Assembly: GCA_023145485.1 (NCBI GenBank)
Contig: JAGLDT010000142.1
Coordinates: forward strand, 1-13,131
Length of the DNA stretch: 13,131 nucleotides
Source: Cocleimonas sp.
GTDB lineage: Bacteria > Pseudomonadota > Gammaproteobacteria > Thiotrichales > Thiotrichaceae
Direction of reading: 5' to 3'
Below the pieces are notes generated by a model. It had not been told where the DNA came from and did not search any database. It worked only from the letters and a program-made list of their open reading frames with translations. A program made the position numbers and the translations under genes. This document shows, piece by piece, positions 6,801 through 13,131 of this stretch (positions are counted from its first letter, which is position 1; every line of letters starts with the position of its first letter).

Positions 6801-6840
6801 CTAGACAAATTGCAACGTTGAGTTTGAAAGTGAGCCTTTC

Positions 6841-8805
6841 TCACAAGGATTGAGAGCAGTCTTCTTTAGTCACGGGGCGAAACATTTTTTGTTGATATAG
6901 GCTATTGATGCCAATAATAAATCCAAGTGCATCTTTTTCTAGCTCAATATTATGCGCTGTTTCTATTAAACGTCCCTCGCTAATTTTCATTGTAATAGGT
7001 TGTTCCTGAGGTTGAATAATAGCGATTTCATCTCCCACTCGTAGACCGTACATTTGATGGAATTTCATTAACGACATGTCTTTTTTATGATCTTGATAAA
7101 GACTGTGTCCTAAGATGGGGTAACGTAGATTATCAATACCGATTAAATCTAATGCGGTGGCTAACAGGTCGGGTTGCATGGTGAGACGATCAATTTGTTT
7201 GGCTTCTACCCCTTCTCCTAAAATAACCCCCATAATTCTAAACATATCAAAGGGCAGTAAGTCATCACCATAGACGCGTACATTATGATCTGAGGCAATC
7301 AGGAAAATGGTATCGTTATAATAAGCTTCTTTTCTTGCAGCATCGATAAATAAACCAATGGCGTAGTCTGCATATTTGATGGCATTTTCTACTGAGTTTG
7401 TCTCTACTCCTTTGACTGGTTCTATACGACCTTCTGGGAATTCAAAGGGGGTATGATTGCTGGTGGAGAACATGACGGAAACAAAGGGTTGTTGTTTGGC
7501 GTGGAAGTTTTTGAATTCTTGATTAGCGCGTTGCACTAAATCTTCATCGCTTACACCCCAAATGCCATGAAAGGCGGGGTTGCTAAATTTATTTTCATCA
7601 ATGATGTCATCAAATCCATTGCCGTAATACCATGATGCCATATTATCAAAACGCTTTTCGCCGCCATAAATAAAAATACTATGATAACCATAGGGCTTTA
7701 GGAGCTGTGCGACGGTGAAGAAGTCTTTTTGTGATTTATTGCGTTTTAATACACCCTTACCCGCTATAGGTAGAAAGCCTGCACTAAGCCCTGCTAAACC
7801 GCGAATACTACGTGTTCCATTGGAGTAGAGCGAGTTAAACCACAGACCTTGTTTAGCGTATCGATCTAAATTGGGGGTAATACCTCTTTTGTCACCTAAT
7901 GCACCGACAAATTGCGCCCCTAAACTTTCTTGAATAAAAATGACTAAATTTTTAGGTTTATCACGTTTAAAAGCGGTTGGAATAATACGAGCAAAGGGAG
8001 TATCACAGCGTTTTGGATCAATATCCAAGCGTTTTCCCATCCGTTGATAGGCTTCTTCAATGGGCATTTTGCCATAGCGTTTCATATCAAAGCCTGTGGT
8101 TTTTTGCGAATAATAGGCATAACCAATGGCATAAAGTGAGTTTTTGGTGATCTCATTGACTAGATGACTGTGGGTGTAGGTTGCATCAGAAATATTCGCT
8201 GGACGATGCGCGAAGGAGGAACGCACCCCTATAAAGAGTAGAATAAACACGGGTATAAATAATAAAATACGTTTGCCATAGCCAATATCATAAGCATCAA
8301 TAAAGAAGTGTTTGGATTGTTTCCAAAACCAAACGGTGAAAACAAGTAACATCACGCTACTAATGAGTATTTCTAACTTATAGCTTGCCCATATATTGCC
8401 TAACACTTCCTTTGGATACTCTAGATAATTAATAAATAAGGCATTGGGGCGCACGTCAAATTCAGCAAAGAAGGGAAAGGTGGCATTTTCAATATAAATG
8501 ACCAGTAAAAAAATCAGTAATAAATAAAGCCGTAGACTAATATTAACGAAATGCTTTAATCTTGACGGAAACAGAAGCAAGAGTATGGCAGGAATTAGCA
8601 AAAATAAGGATGCGACCATCGTATCCATACGTAATCCGTATAGAAAACTCCACCAGTATTCCGTATTGCTGTGGATAATACGTTCAAAATAGAGAGAAAA
8701 TAAACCCACTCGCCCTAAGAAAAAAAGCCCAACGAGTCCAAAGTAGATAATCAGCAGTTTTTTAAAAGGACTCAATAATGAATTTTTTTGTGTTAATTTG
8801 GGCAT
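6841..8805 (-). CDS. LTA-synthase-family sulfatase-fold transferase (phosphoglycerol transferase-like)
   Basis: This 654-residue inner-membrane protein has about five N-terminal helices (about 17-37, 62-80, 89-105, 144-162 and 180-196) and a periplasmic sulfatase-fold domain from about 285. It has the LtaS-type active site: metal ligand E293 (FIQESLG), nucleophile T331 (SNGTRSIRG), H451 (SNHTPF) and metal ligands D506-H507 (ASDHNVR). In Gram-positives the family polymerises glycerol phosphate on lipoteichoic acid; in Gram-negatives relatives such as OpgB/MdoB move phosphoglycerol onto periplasmic glucans. Which acceptor is used here is unknown. The frame extends 44 codons upstream to 8937, but that extension overlaps the divergent gene at 8846 and is not conserved-looking. 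I chose ATG 8805, giving a short basic N-terminus before the first helix, although no clear Shine-Dalgarno is visible. Confidence 0.88.
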   Translation of the reverse strand: MPKLTQKNSLLSPFKKLLIIYFGLVGLFFLGRVGLFSLYFERIIHSNTEYWWSFLYGLRMDTMVASLFLLIPAILLLLFPSRLKHFVNISLRLYLLLIFLLVIYIENATFPFFAEFDVRPNALFINYLEYPKEVLGNIWASYKLEILISSVMLLVFTVWFWKQSKHFFIDAYDIGYGKRILLFIPVFILLFIGVRSSFAHRPANISDATYTHSHLVNEITKNSLYAIGYAYYSQKTTGFDMKRYGKMPIEEAYQRMGKRLDIDPKRCDTPFARIIPTAFKRDKPKNLVIFIQESLGAQFVGALGDKRGITPNLDRYAKQGLWFNSLYSNGTRSIRGLAGLSAGFLPIAGKGVLKRNKSQKDFFTVAQLLKPYGYHSIFIYGGEKRFDNMASWYYGNGFDDIIDENKFSNPAFHGIWGVSDEDLVQRANQEFKNFHAKQQPFVSVMFSTSNHTPFEFPEGRIEPVKGVETNSVENAIKYADYAIGLFIDAARKEAYYNDTIFLIASDHNVRVYGDDLLPFDMFRIMGVILGEGVEAKQIDRLTMQPDLLATALDLIGIDNLRYPILGHSLYQDHKKDMSLMKFHQMYGLRVGDEIAIIQPQEQPITMKISEGRLIETAHNIELEKDALGFIIGINSLYQQKMFRPVTKEDCSQSL

Positions 8806-8845
8806 AGTTTGTTGACAGTATTTAAGAGTAAAAAAGGTAATTGAT

Positions 8846-9136
8846 ATGGCTGAGCATAAAATTGAATCAAATATTGATTGTTTTGGTACGATTGATATGG
8901 AGAAAAAGGACAGTTGCAAAACGTGTGATAATAACAAAATGTGTGAGATATTTAAGCCTAAATTGGCGGAACATAAAGCACAAGCAGAAGAAAAGGGGCG
9001 CTTAGACTATGTAAACAAAATAACCGAAGTAAAGGCTGAAACGACTAGTAAGTATTCCATTTATGGAATAATTGTTACTGTTCTACTGGTTTTATTATGG
9101 ATGCTTGTTCAAGAATCGACAGAATCTTTTTTTTAG
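8846..9136 (+). CDS. Small Cys4-motif, C-terminally membrane-anchored protein
   Basis: This is a 96-residue protein of unknown function. The N-terminal half has four cysteines, C12-x11-C24-x2-C27-x5-C33 (IDCFGT, then SCKTCDNNKMC), a spacing typical of a zinc or iron-sulfur knuckle. The motif resembles 'CFG..D..D..C..C.....C' modules seen in phage and archaeal proteins, though I cannot name a family. A charged segment (37-66) follows, then one membrane helix at about 70-88 and a short C-terminal tail. A tail-anchored protein with a cytoplasmic metal-binding head is the simplest reading. AAGG about 10 nt upstream may be the ribosome-binding site. It is divergent from the transferase gene, with only 40 bp between start codons. 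Confidence 0.65.
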   Translation: MAEHKIESNIDCFGTIDMEKKDSCKTCDNNKMCEIFKPKLAEHKAQAEEKGRLDYVNKITEVKAETTSKYSIYGIIVTVLLVLLWMLVQESTESFF

Positions 9137-9208
9137 GATAGTGTTTTTAGATCAAGAAGATCACAAGGCAATTCATGCCAATAACTATCCCCCATCCGCG
9201 GGGATTTA

Positions 9209-9238
9209 TTGTAAAAGAAGTTTAAGGACTTATATTAT
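9209..9238 (+). promoter_or_regulatory. Candidate promoter for the coiled-coil protein gene
   Basis: TTGTAA (9209-9214) and TATTAT (9233-9238) are separated by 18 bp and match the sigma70 consensus at four and five of six positions. The transcript would begin near 9245, about 50 nt before the start codon, and its leader would include a GC-rich degenerate palindrome (GGGCGGGCATCTATGACCC). Confidence 0.4.
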
Positions 9239-9295
9239 AAATTGTAGGGCGGGCATCTATGACCCACTCATTTTTCTTACAAGCAAACTATTCCC

Positions 9296-10582
9296 ATGAC
9301 TAAAAATAAACTTAAATTATTGCTTCTATCACTGACTCTTCTAACAACTCAAGCGTGTTATGCGGATTGGCAAGACTCTCTTAATGAGGCTTGGAAAAGC
9401 ACTAAAGAGGTCAGTGACTCTGCCTTTGAAAGTAGCAAAGAATATACCAATAACGCATTGGATAAATCCAAAAATTATTATGATGAAATGAGGCTAGATT
9501 CGATTAGCTCTGATAATGTCACGCCGCAGATGATTCAACAGCAGAAAAAGGAGCATATACAGACGATTTGGAAAGATATTTTGACGAGTCTTGATGGCGC
9601 ATTGAGTCTCAACGCCCAAATTGATGATGCACCTGCTTCACGTTTTTTTGGCGCAGATAAAAAATCGTTAGGGGAGGATCAGGTTGATGTCTTTGAGGTA
9701 ATTGAAGCACTCCTTTCTAGCCCTGAAATTAATAAAAATCGTGATAATATCGAAGCACTAAAGGGGAAGGTTGGCGATAAAAAAAATACTATTTCACGCT
9801 ATTTAGAGAAACGTATTGTTGCAGATAATACCGATAGAGCAGAATATGATCAAAAAATCAAAAAAGCCAAAGCGGATATCAGTGAGCTAACGCGACGTAT
9901 TGATAATGAGAAAAACATTTTAAAACAGCGCTTTAATGCATCAGGATTATTTCTAAATGATGGACAGGTAGATGTCTTACTGTCCCGTGTTGATGCAGAT
10001 GATATTATTAAAATGTCGCTGGTTTATGATGTGCTCGAAGACATTACTTCGCAGTTAATGGGCTTGACGAAAGAATCCAATGAGAATATTGATCAGGCAC
10101 GTAAATACTACGGTATGCATGTGGTGCTATTAAAATTAGTGATTAATATGCAAGATAGTTACGTTAAAAAGTTGAATGAAGAGTATCTGCCAAAAATCGA
10201 AGTGATTAGCATGGAAACGCGTCGTATTAGTGAAAAAACGACTTATCTGCTAAAATCTGAAACTCAGAGAAACCGTAAGGATTTATTGCATAAAAACCTC
10301 AAAGCACAACAGCTTACTCTTAAAGTTGCCAAACTCTATGCGCAACAACTAAATCAACAAAAAGCAAAGGTAATCAAAGCCCAAAAATTAATGGTGGATG
10401 ATTATCAAGTGGCTAAAAACACCTATGATACGGTGAAAATTAGTGCTGATCTTATTCAGCTAATGAAAACAAACCAAGCCTCGTTTAGTGCGCTAATGAA
10501 TATCCAAATTCCTGATATTGTTCCGTTTGAAAACCTTGATATGCAGCGTAAGTTTGAGGAACTGTCTGCAATGATTAAGTAA
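9296..10582 (+). CDS. Secreted coiled-coil protein of unknown function
   Basis: This 428-residue protein has a clear signal peptide (MTKNKLKLLLLSLTLLTTQA, then CYA-DWQ). Cleavage after A23 by signal peptidase I is likely; the cysteine at 21 lacks a proper lipobox. Residues about 24-62 are an amphipathic stretch with loose 11-residue periodicity (AWKSTKEVSDSAFESSKEY), reminiscent of LEA/YtxH-like helices. Most of the remainder is helical and highly charged, with strong coiled-coil potential at about 180-215 and 300-385. The C-terminus (IPDIVPFENLDMQRKFEEL) is compact and may be a conserved tail. I do not recognise a named family. It probably acts in the periplasm or at the envelope. No strong Shine-Dalgarno precedes ATG 9296. 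It may be co-expressed with the small membrane protein upstream, though a separate promoter is plausible. Confidence 0.75.
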   Translation: MTKNKLKLLLLSLTLLTTQACYADWQDSLNEAWKSTKEVSDSAFESSKEYTNNALDKSKNYYDEMRLDSISSDNVTPQMIQQQKKEHIQTIWKDILTSLDGALSLNAQIDDAPASRFFGADKKSLGEDQVDVFEVIEALLSSPEINKNRDNIEALKGKVGDKKNTISRYLEKRIVADNTDRAEYDQKIKKAKADISELTRRIDNEKNILKQRFNASGLFLNDGQVDVLLSRVDADDIIKMSLVYDVLEDITSQLMGLTKESNENIDQARKYYGMHVVLLKLVINMQDSYVKKLNEEYLPKIEVISMETRRISEKTTYLLKSETQRNRKDLLHKNLKAQQLTLKVAKLYAQQLNQQKAKVIKAQKLMVDDYQVAKNTYDTVKISADLIQLMKTNQASFSALMNIQIPDIVPFENLDMQRKFEELSAMIK

Positions 10583-10613
10583 TTTCTATTATTTGGAACT
10601 TCCTAATTAGCCC

Positions 10614-10643
10614 TTGCATAAACTAGGGTAGGTTTGATAGAAT
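10614..10643 (+). promoter_or_regulatory. Promoter of rpmE2
   Basis: TTGCAT (10614-10619) and TAGAAT (10638-10643) are 18 bp apart, matching the sigma70 consensus at four and five of six positions. This predicts a start near 10650 and a leader of about 39 nt. No obvious Zur-type palindrome overlaps it. Confidence 0.55.
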
Positions 10644-10688
10644 CCTCGCTCTTTAAATTTTGTCAACAGCATTTTGAGGATCTTCACC

Positions 10689-10934
10689 ATGAAGGCCGAT
10701 ATACATCCAAAGTATAACCACGTCGTATTCCAAGACCTATCGAGTGATTTTAAATTTTTGACACGTTCTACCATGTCAGGAAAAGAAACAATTCAATGGG
10801 AAGATGGTAATGAGTACCCACTCATCAAAGTGGAAATTTCTAGTCACTCTCATCCATTCTACACAGGCAAGCAGAATACAAATGCTGCTGCTGGTGCAAT
10901 TGATAAGTTCAACAAGCGTTACGGCAGAAAGTAA
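10689..10934 (+). CDS. rpmE2: 50S ribosomal protein L31 type B (zinc-independent)
   Basis: This 81-residue large-subunit ribosomal protein bridges the central protuberance to the small subunit. It is recognisable from MKADIHPKYNHVVFQDLSSD, then 'KVEISSHSHPFYTGKQ' and the C-terminal 'FNKRYGRK'. It has no CxxC pair, so it is the C-minus (type B, YkgM-like) form that does not bind zinc. In bacteria with both forms this paralogue is induced by zinc starvation through Zur; in many species it is the only L31. The in-frame start at 10674 is rejected. ATG 10689 gives the canonical N-terminus and has GAGGA 8 nt upstream. It has its own promoter and an intrinsic terminator 84 bp past the stop. Confidence 0.96.
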   Translation: MKADIHPKYNHVVFQDLSSDFKFLTRSTMSGKETIQWEDGNEYPLIKVEISSHSHPFYTGKQNTNAAAGAIDKFNKRYGRK

Positions 10935-11006
10935 TATGTTGATCGTTGCAACGGGATCTCTATTTATACATCAGTGATGGACTTGTTACATCAAGATTCT
11001 CAGCAA

Positions 11007-11792
11007 ATGATTCAATTAAAAAAAGCACTCTATCAGGGTGCTTTTTTTATGCTTATTATCAGCGTGGTTTTTTCATTATTACTGCCAACTGTTTGTAAGG
11101 CTAAACCCGTCTATCAAGCAGTAAAGTGGGTTTATGATGGTGATACTCTACTACTGAATGATAAACGTAAAGTTCGTTTGATTGGGATCAATGCACCCGA
11201 GGTTGCACATCATAAAAAGAAAGGGCAACCTTATGGGCGTGAGGCAACGGAGAAATTGCGCCAGTTGCTAAAAGCAGCAAAGTATAAGGTTAGACTGGAA
11301 ATTGGCGAGCAAGAAAAAGATCGTTATAAGCGAACTCTAGCCCATGTTTTTTTGCCTGATGGCACCGATTTATCCTTGTGGATGTTACAAAATGGTTTAG
11401 CAACGCTAATGACTTTTCCACCCAATACGCGTTATATTACTGTTTATCGTAAGGCTGAACGATTAGCACAGAAAAAGAAACTCAATATCTGGCAGCAAAT
11501 ACGTTATCAGGTGCTTAAACCACGACAGTTAAAACGGGCTTATCGTGGTTATGTACGCCTAAAAAGCAATATAAAACATATTAAGATAACAAAAAAGACA
11601 ATATTTCTAGAACTAGATAAGAAAATCTTTATTAAGATAAGTAAACATTCTATTCATTATTTTACCCATTATGACCCTCAAAAACTGTTGCATCATGATG
11701 TTATCGTAAGTGGTTTTTTGCAGAAATCAGGTGGTAAACGCATTATTCGCGTGCATCATCCGATGCAGTTAGAACTCAAGGGTCAGAACTAA
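11007..11792 (+). CDS. Secreted SNase-like (thermonuclease family) nuclease with C-terminal OB-like domain
   Basis: From ATG 11007 this is 261 residues. A basic n-region (MIQLKKALY), hydrophobic core and 'VCKA-KP' cleavage site form a signal peptide. The SNase domain follows: 'VYDGDTLLL' (calcium-site Asp), 'RKVRLIGINAPEV' (Arg35 and Glu43 equivalents) and 'DRYKRTLAHVF' (Arg87 equivalent). The Asp40 position is Asn (GINAPE). The domain ends near 'NIWQ'. The last 90 or so residues (from RGYVRLKSN) have an alternating beta pattern resembling an OB fold. The start is uncertain: GTG 10974, ATG 10977 and ATG 11049 are alternatives. The last sits immediately after the terminator T-run and has AGGG 10 nt upstream, but it would lack the positive n-region. 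The M48 protease gene begins 17 bp downstream. Confidence 0.87.
   Translation: MIQLKKALYQGAFFMLIISVVFSLLLPTVCKAKPVYQAVKWVYDGDTLLLNDKRKVRLIGINAPEVAHHKKKGQPYGREATEKLRQLLKAAKYKVRLEIGEQEKDRYKRTLAHVFLPDGTDLSLWMLQNGLATLMTFPPNTRYITVYRKAERLAQKKKLNIWQQIRYQVLKPRQLKRAYRGYVRLKSNIKHIKITKKTIFLELDKKIFIKISKHSIHYFTHYDPQKLLHHDVIVSGFLQKSGGKRIIRVHHPMQLELKGQN
11018..11048 (+). terminator. Intrinsic terminator of rpmE2, overlapping the next gene's 5' end
   Basis: An A7 run and GCACTCT pair with AGGGTGC and a T7 run: 14 base pairs including one G-T wobble, with a 3-nt ATC loop. This is a textbook rho-independent terminator and is symmetrical enough to work both ways. It lies within the first codons of the secreted nuclease frame, so read-through probably sets expression of the downstream nuclease and protease genes. 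Confidence 0.85.
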
Positions 11793-11809
11793 ACTAAAGG
11801 AAGGACGCA

Positions 11810-12817
11810 ATGACTTTTCGCCTTAAATTAACACGCACACTTTCAATCTTTGCAATAAGCACCTCGCTGGCATTAACCGCCTGCTCTGTTAATCCTGTTT
11901 CTGGAAAAAAAGAAGTGTCTGTAATTTCTGAAGAACAAGAAATACAGATGGGTCTACAAGCGCATCAAGGTATTTTAAAAAAGCAGACACCCTATAACAA
12001 TGCACGTTTACAAGCTTATGTTAATTCGCTTGGACAACAACTAGCAAGCAAAAGTCATCGCAACAATCTCCGCTACACCTTTACGGTATTAGATGATCCG
12101 AGCGTAAATGCTTTTGCCTTACCCGGTGGGTATGTTTATGTCACCACAGGGCTAATGGCGTATTTAAATTCAGAAGGTGAATTAGCAGGTGTCTTAGGAC
12201 ATGAAATTGGTCACATTACGGCTAAGCATGGCGTACAGCAAGCTGATGCTGGCATGGCTACTAGTGTACTTGTTGGTTTGATGACTAAAAAGGCGGGGGG
12301 AAATAGTAAGGTATTAAATCAACTAGGCTCGGCGATGCTAAGTGGCTATGGTCGCAAACATGAGCTACAGGCAGATCGTTTAGGTGCTGAATACTTAGCG
12401 AACGTAGGTTATAACCCTAAAAATATGATGGATGTCATTGGGGTATTAAAAGCACAGGAAGTGTATGCCTCTCGTCAACAAAAGCGCAGTAGTGGCTCTT
12501 ATCACGGTGTGTTTTCAAGTCATCCTAGCAATGACCAGCGTTTACAAGAGGTAGTTAATGCTGCCAAAAAGATTTCATCCGCAAGCTCCCGTCCTGCTAA
12601 TCGTGATGCGTATTTAAGACAAATTAATGGTCTTAAATTTAGAATTAGCAAGAATAAAATGGGTCGCATTGTGGTTGGAAATGTTAAAACAGCTGGGCTT
12701 ACCTTTGAGAAACTGGCTCAAAAAAGTGTCGTGGGACCTCAGCAGTTACGTTTACTGAATGGTCGTTATCCTGAGGGAAAATTAAACCAAGGCGAATTAA
12801 TTAAAATCATTAAATAA
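11810..12817 (+). CDS. M48-family metalloprotease lipoprotein with C-terminal LysM-like segment
   Basis: This 335-residue protein has a lipoprotein signal peptide with lipobox LTAC (lipidated Cys25). The Ser at +2 predicts outer-membrane sorting. The zinc protease motif HEIGH is at 131-135, the third ligand is E185 in HELQAD (E-x3-D), and conserved 'SSHPSNDQR' is at 236-244. The fold matches periplasmic M48 proteases such as LoiP and BepA, which degrade misassembled outer-membrane proteins, but there are no TPR repeats. The C-terminal 45 residues (GLTFEKLAQKSV, then LRLLNGRYPEGKLNQGELIK) look LysM-like and may bind peptidoglycan. The ribosome-binding site is very strong (AAGGAAGGA, 5 nt before ATG). 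It is probably co-transcribed with the nuclease gene. Confidence 0.93.
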   Translation: MTFRLKLTRTLSIFAISTSLALTACSVNPVSGKKEVSVISEEQEIQMGLQAHQGILKKQTPYNNARLQAYVNSLGQQLASKSHRNNLRYTFTVLDDPSVNAFALPGGYVYVTTGLMAYLNSEGELAGVLGHEIGHITAKHGVQQADAGMATSVLVGLMTKKAGGNSKVLNQLGSAMLSGYGRKHELQADRLGAEYLANVGYNPKNMMDVIGVLKAQEVYASRQQKRSSGSYHGVFSSHPSNDQRLQEVVNAAKKISSASSRPANRDAYLRQINGLKFRISKNKMGRIVVGNVKTAGLTFEKLAQKSVVGPQQLRLLNGRYPEGKLNQGELIKIIK

Positions 12818-12826
12818 TAAGCTTAG

Positions 12827-12883
12827 GAACGTGCACGACATAACGACCCAATCTAACCTAGGGACATTATGTCGTGCATGTTC
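12827..12883 (+). terminator. Long hairpin after the protease gene
   Basis: A 17-bp stem (12827-12843 with 12867-12883) has a single G-T wobble and encloses a 23-nt loop, followed by TTTAATC. It starts 9 nt past the protease stop codon and ends 30 nt before the malic enzyme start. It may therefore terminate the upstream operon or act in the malic enzyme leader. Confidence 0.55.
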
Positions 12884-12913
12884 TTTAATCATAATAAAGG
12901 CAAAAAAAAACTC

Positions 12914-13131
12914 ATGTCAGAAACACTAAAAGAACAAGCACTCGCATATCATCAATATCCAAAAGCAGGGAAAATAGCAACCGAAATAACCAAACCAACC
13001 GAGACACAGCATGATCTGTCTCTGGCTTATACACCAGGGGTTGCAGAGCCTGTTAAGGAAATTTATAAAGACCCTGAAGCTGCCTATAAATATACCGCTA
13101 AAGGTAATTTAGTCGGAGTGATTACCGATGG
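12914..13131 (+). CDS. maeB: NADP-dependent malic enzyme, MaeB type (3'-partial)
   Basis: The first 72 codons are present before the window ends. The N-terminus (MSETLKEQALAYHQYPKAGK) followed by 'DLSLAYTPGVAEPVKEIY' and 'KYTAKGNLVGVITDG' is the highly conserved start of large bacterial malic enzymes. These decarboxylate malate to pyruvate with reduction of NADP, and usually carry a C-terminal phosphotransacetylase-like regulatory domain that lies outside this window. The Tyr in 'AYTPGV' is the conserved catalytic-region tyrosine. AAAGG lies about 13 nt upstream of ATG, a rather long spacing. The NADP preference is inferred from the family. Confidence 0.92.
   Translation, partial: MSETLKEQALAYHQYPKAGKIATEITKPTETQHDLSLAYTPGVAEPVKEIYKDPEAAYKYTAKGNLVGVITD

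Larger units (their letters stand above)
6064..6840. other. 777-bp gene-free interval
   Basis: No convincing coding region was found on either strand. From low to high coordinates it holds the initiator-gene promoter/operator (6097-6142), an AT-rich stretch, an unrecognised segment at about 6285-6440 with a GCGT-GACGAAG-ACGC hairpin, a featureless stretch to 6650, and a palindromic repeat cluster (6663-6800). Short open frames at 6251-6451 (minus) and about 6617-6757 (plus) run through the repeat-like DNA and lack ribosome-binding sites or recognisable protein features. Confidence 0.6.

Noticed and set aside
8670..8678. Perfect DnaA box (TGTGGATAA)
   Set aside because: It is a lone copy inside the transferase coding region with no cluster nearby, consistent with chance.
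8806..8937. N-terminal extension of the transferase to 8937
   Set aside because: It overlaps the better-supported divergent gene at 8846 and adds residues not typical of the family before the first membrane helix.
9186..9213. Sequence resembling a type I-E CRISPR repeat (ATCCCCCATCCGCGGGGATT)
   Set aside because: Only one degenerate copy, no repeat-spacer periodicity and no cas gene. It is better read as a stray GC-rich palindrome.
9072..9299. 75-codon plus-strand open frame
   Set aside because: It overlaps the end of the Cys4 protein gene in another frame and runs through intergenic palindromes, with an unlikely composition.
10674..10688. Upstream in-frame start for L31 (MRIFT...)
   Set aside because: The added residues include the Shine-Dalgarno itself, and the canonical L31 N-terminus begins at 10689.

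Overview
The window is about 13.1 kb of ordinary-looking bacterial chromosome, AT-rich (GC by eye near 40%), and most likely gammaproteobacterial. The nearest fit is a Thiotrichales/Beggiatoa-like sulfur bacterium. That assignment is inference from protein flavour, the gene mix (DUF502, Tnr3-type Nudix, zinc-free L31, M48 lipoprotein, MaeB-type malic enzyme) and GTTCCCACGC-type palindromic repeats.

Layout. Positions 3-392 hold the 3' end of a COG3650-like gene, converging with and slightly overlapping a DUF502 membrane protein gene (385-1011, minus). A divergent promoter region leads to a translationally coupled pair: a short-chain dehydrogenase (1242-2069) and a Tnr3/YJR142W-type Nudix hydrolase (2066-2926), the latter from a family that clears damaged thiamin diphosphate. 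A strong hairpin at 2996-3026 separates them from a convergent RNase II-family gene (3066-4892, minus). Next on the minus strand is a lambda O-like replication initiator (5023-6063). A 777-bp gene-free stretch (6064-6840) carries its candidate promoter and operator and a cluster of palindromic repeats. Then come an LTA-synthase-family phosphoglycerol transferase (6841-8805, minus), a divergent small Cys4 membrane-anchored protein (8846-9136), a secreted coiled-coil protein of unknown function (9296-10582), zinc-free ribosomal protein L31 (10689-10934), a secreted SNase-like nuclease with a C-terminal extension (11007-11792), an M48 lipoprotein protease (11810-12817), and the first 72 codons of a malic enzyme (12914 to the window end).

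Most striking observation. Inside the replication-initiator gene, at the junction between its N-terminal winged-helix domain and its linker, lie four 13-bp hyphenated palindromes (TCCGA-TTT-TCGGA and two degenerate copies). They start at 5692, 5712, 5732 and 5752, an exact 20-bp period. Twenty is not a multiple of three, so protein repetition cannot explain the array. Next to it is a strand-asymmetric purine/pyrimidine tract. This is the architecture of phage lambda ori, four iterons within gene O, but here the gene stands alone with no helicase loader, integrase or phage structural gene. It may be a relic or domesticated replicon, or a cryptic chromosomal origin.

A second notable structure is a roughly 110-nt imperfect palindrome (6663-6772), built of smaller hairpins nested symmetrically about 6717.5. 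It is probably a MITE-like repeat.
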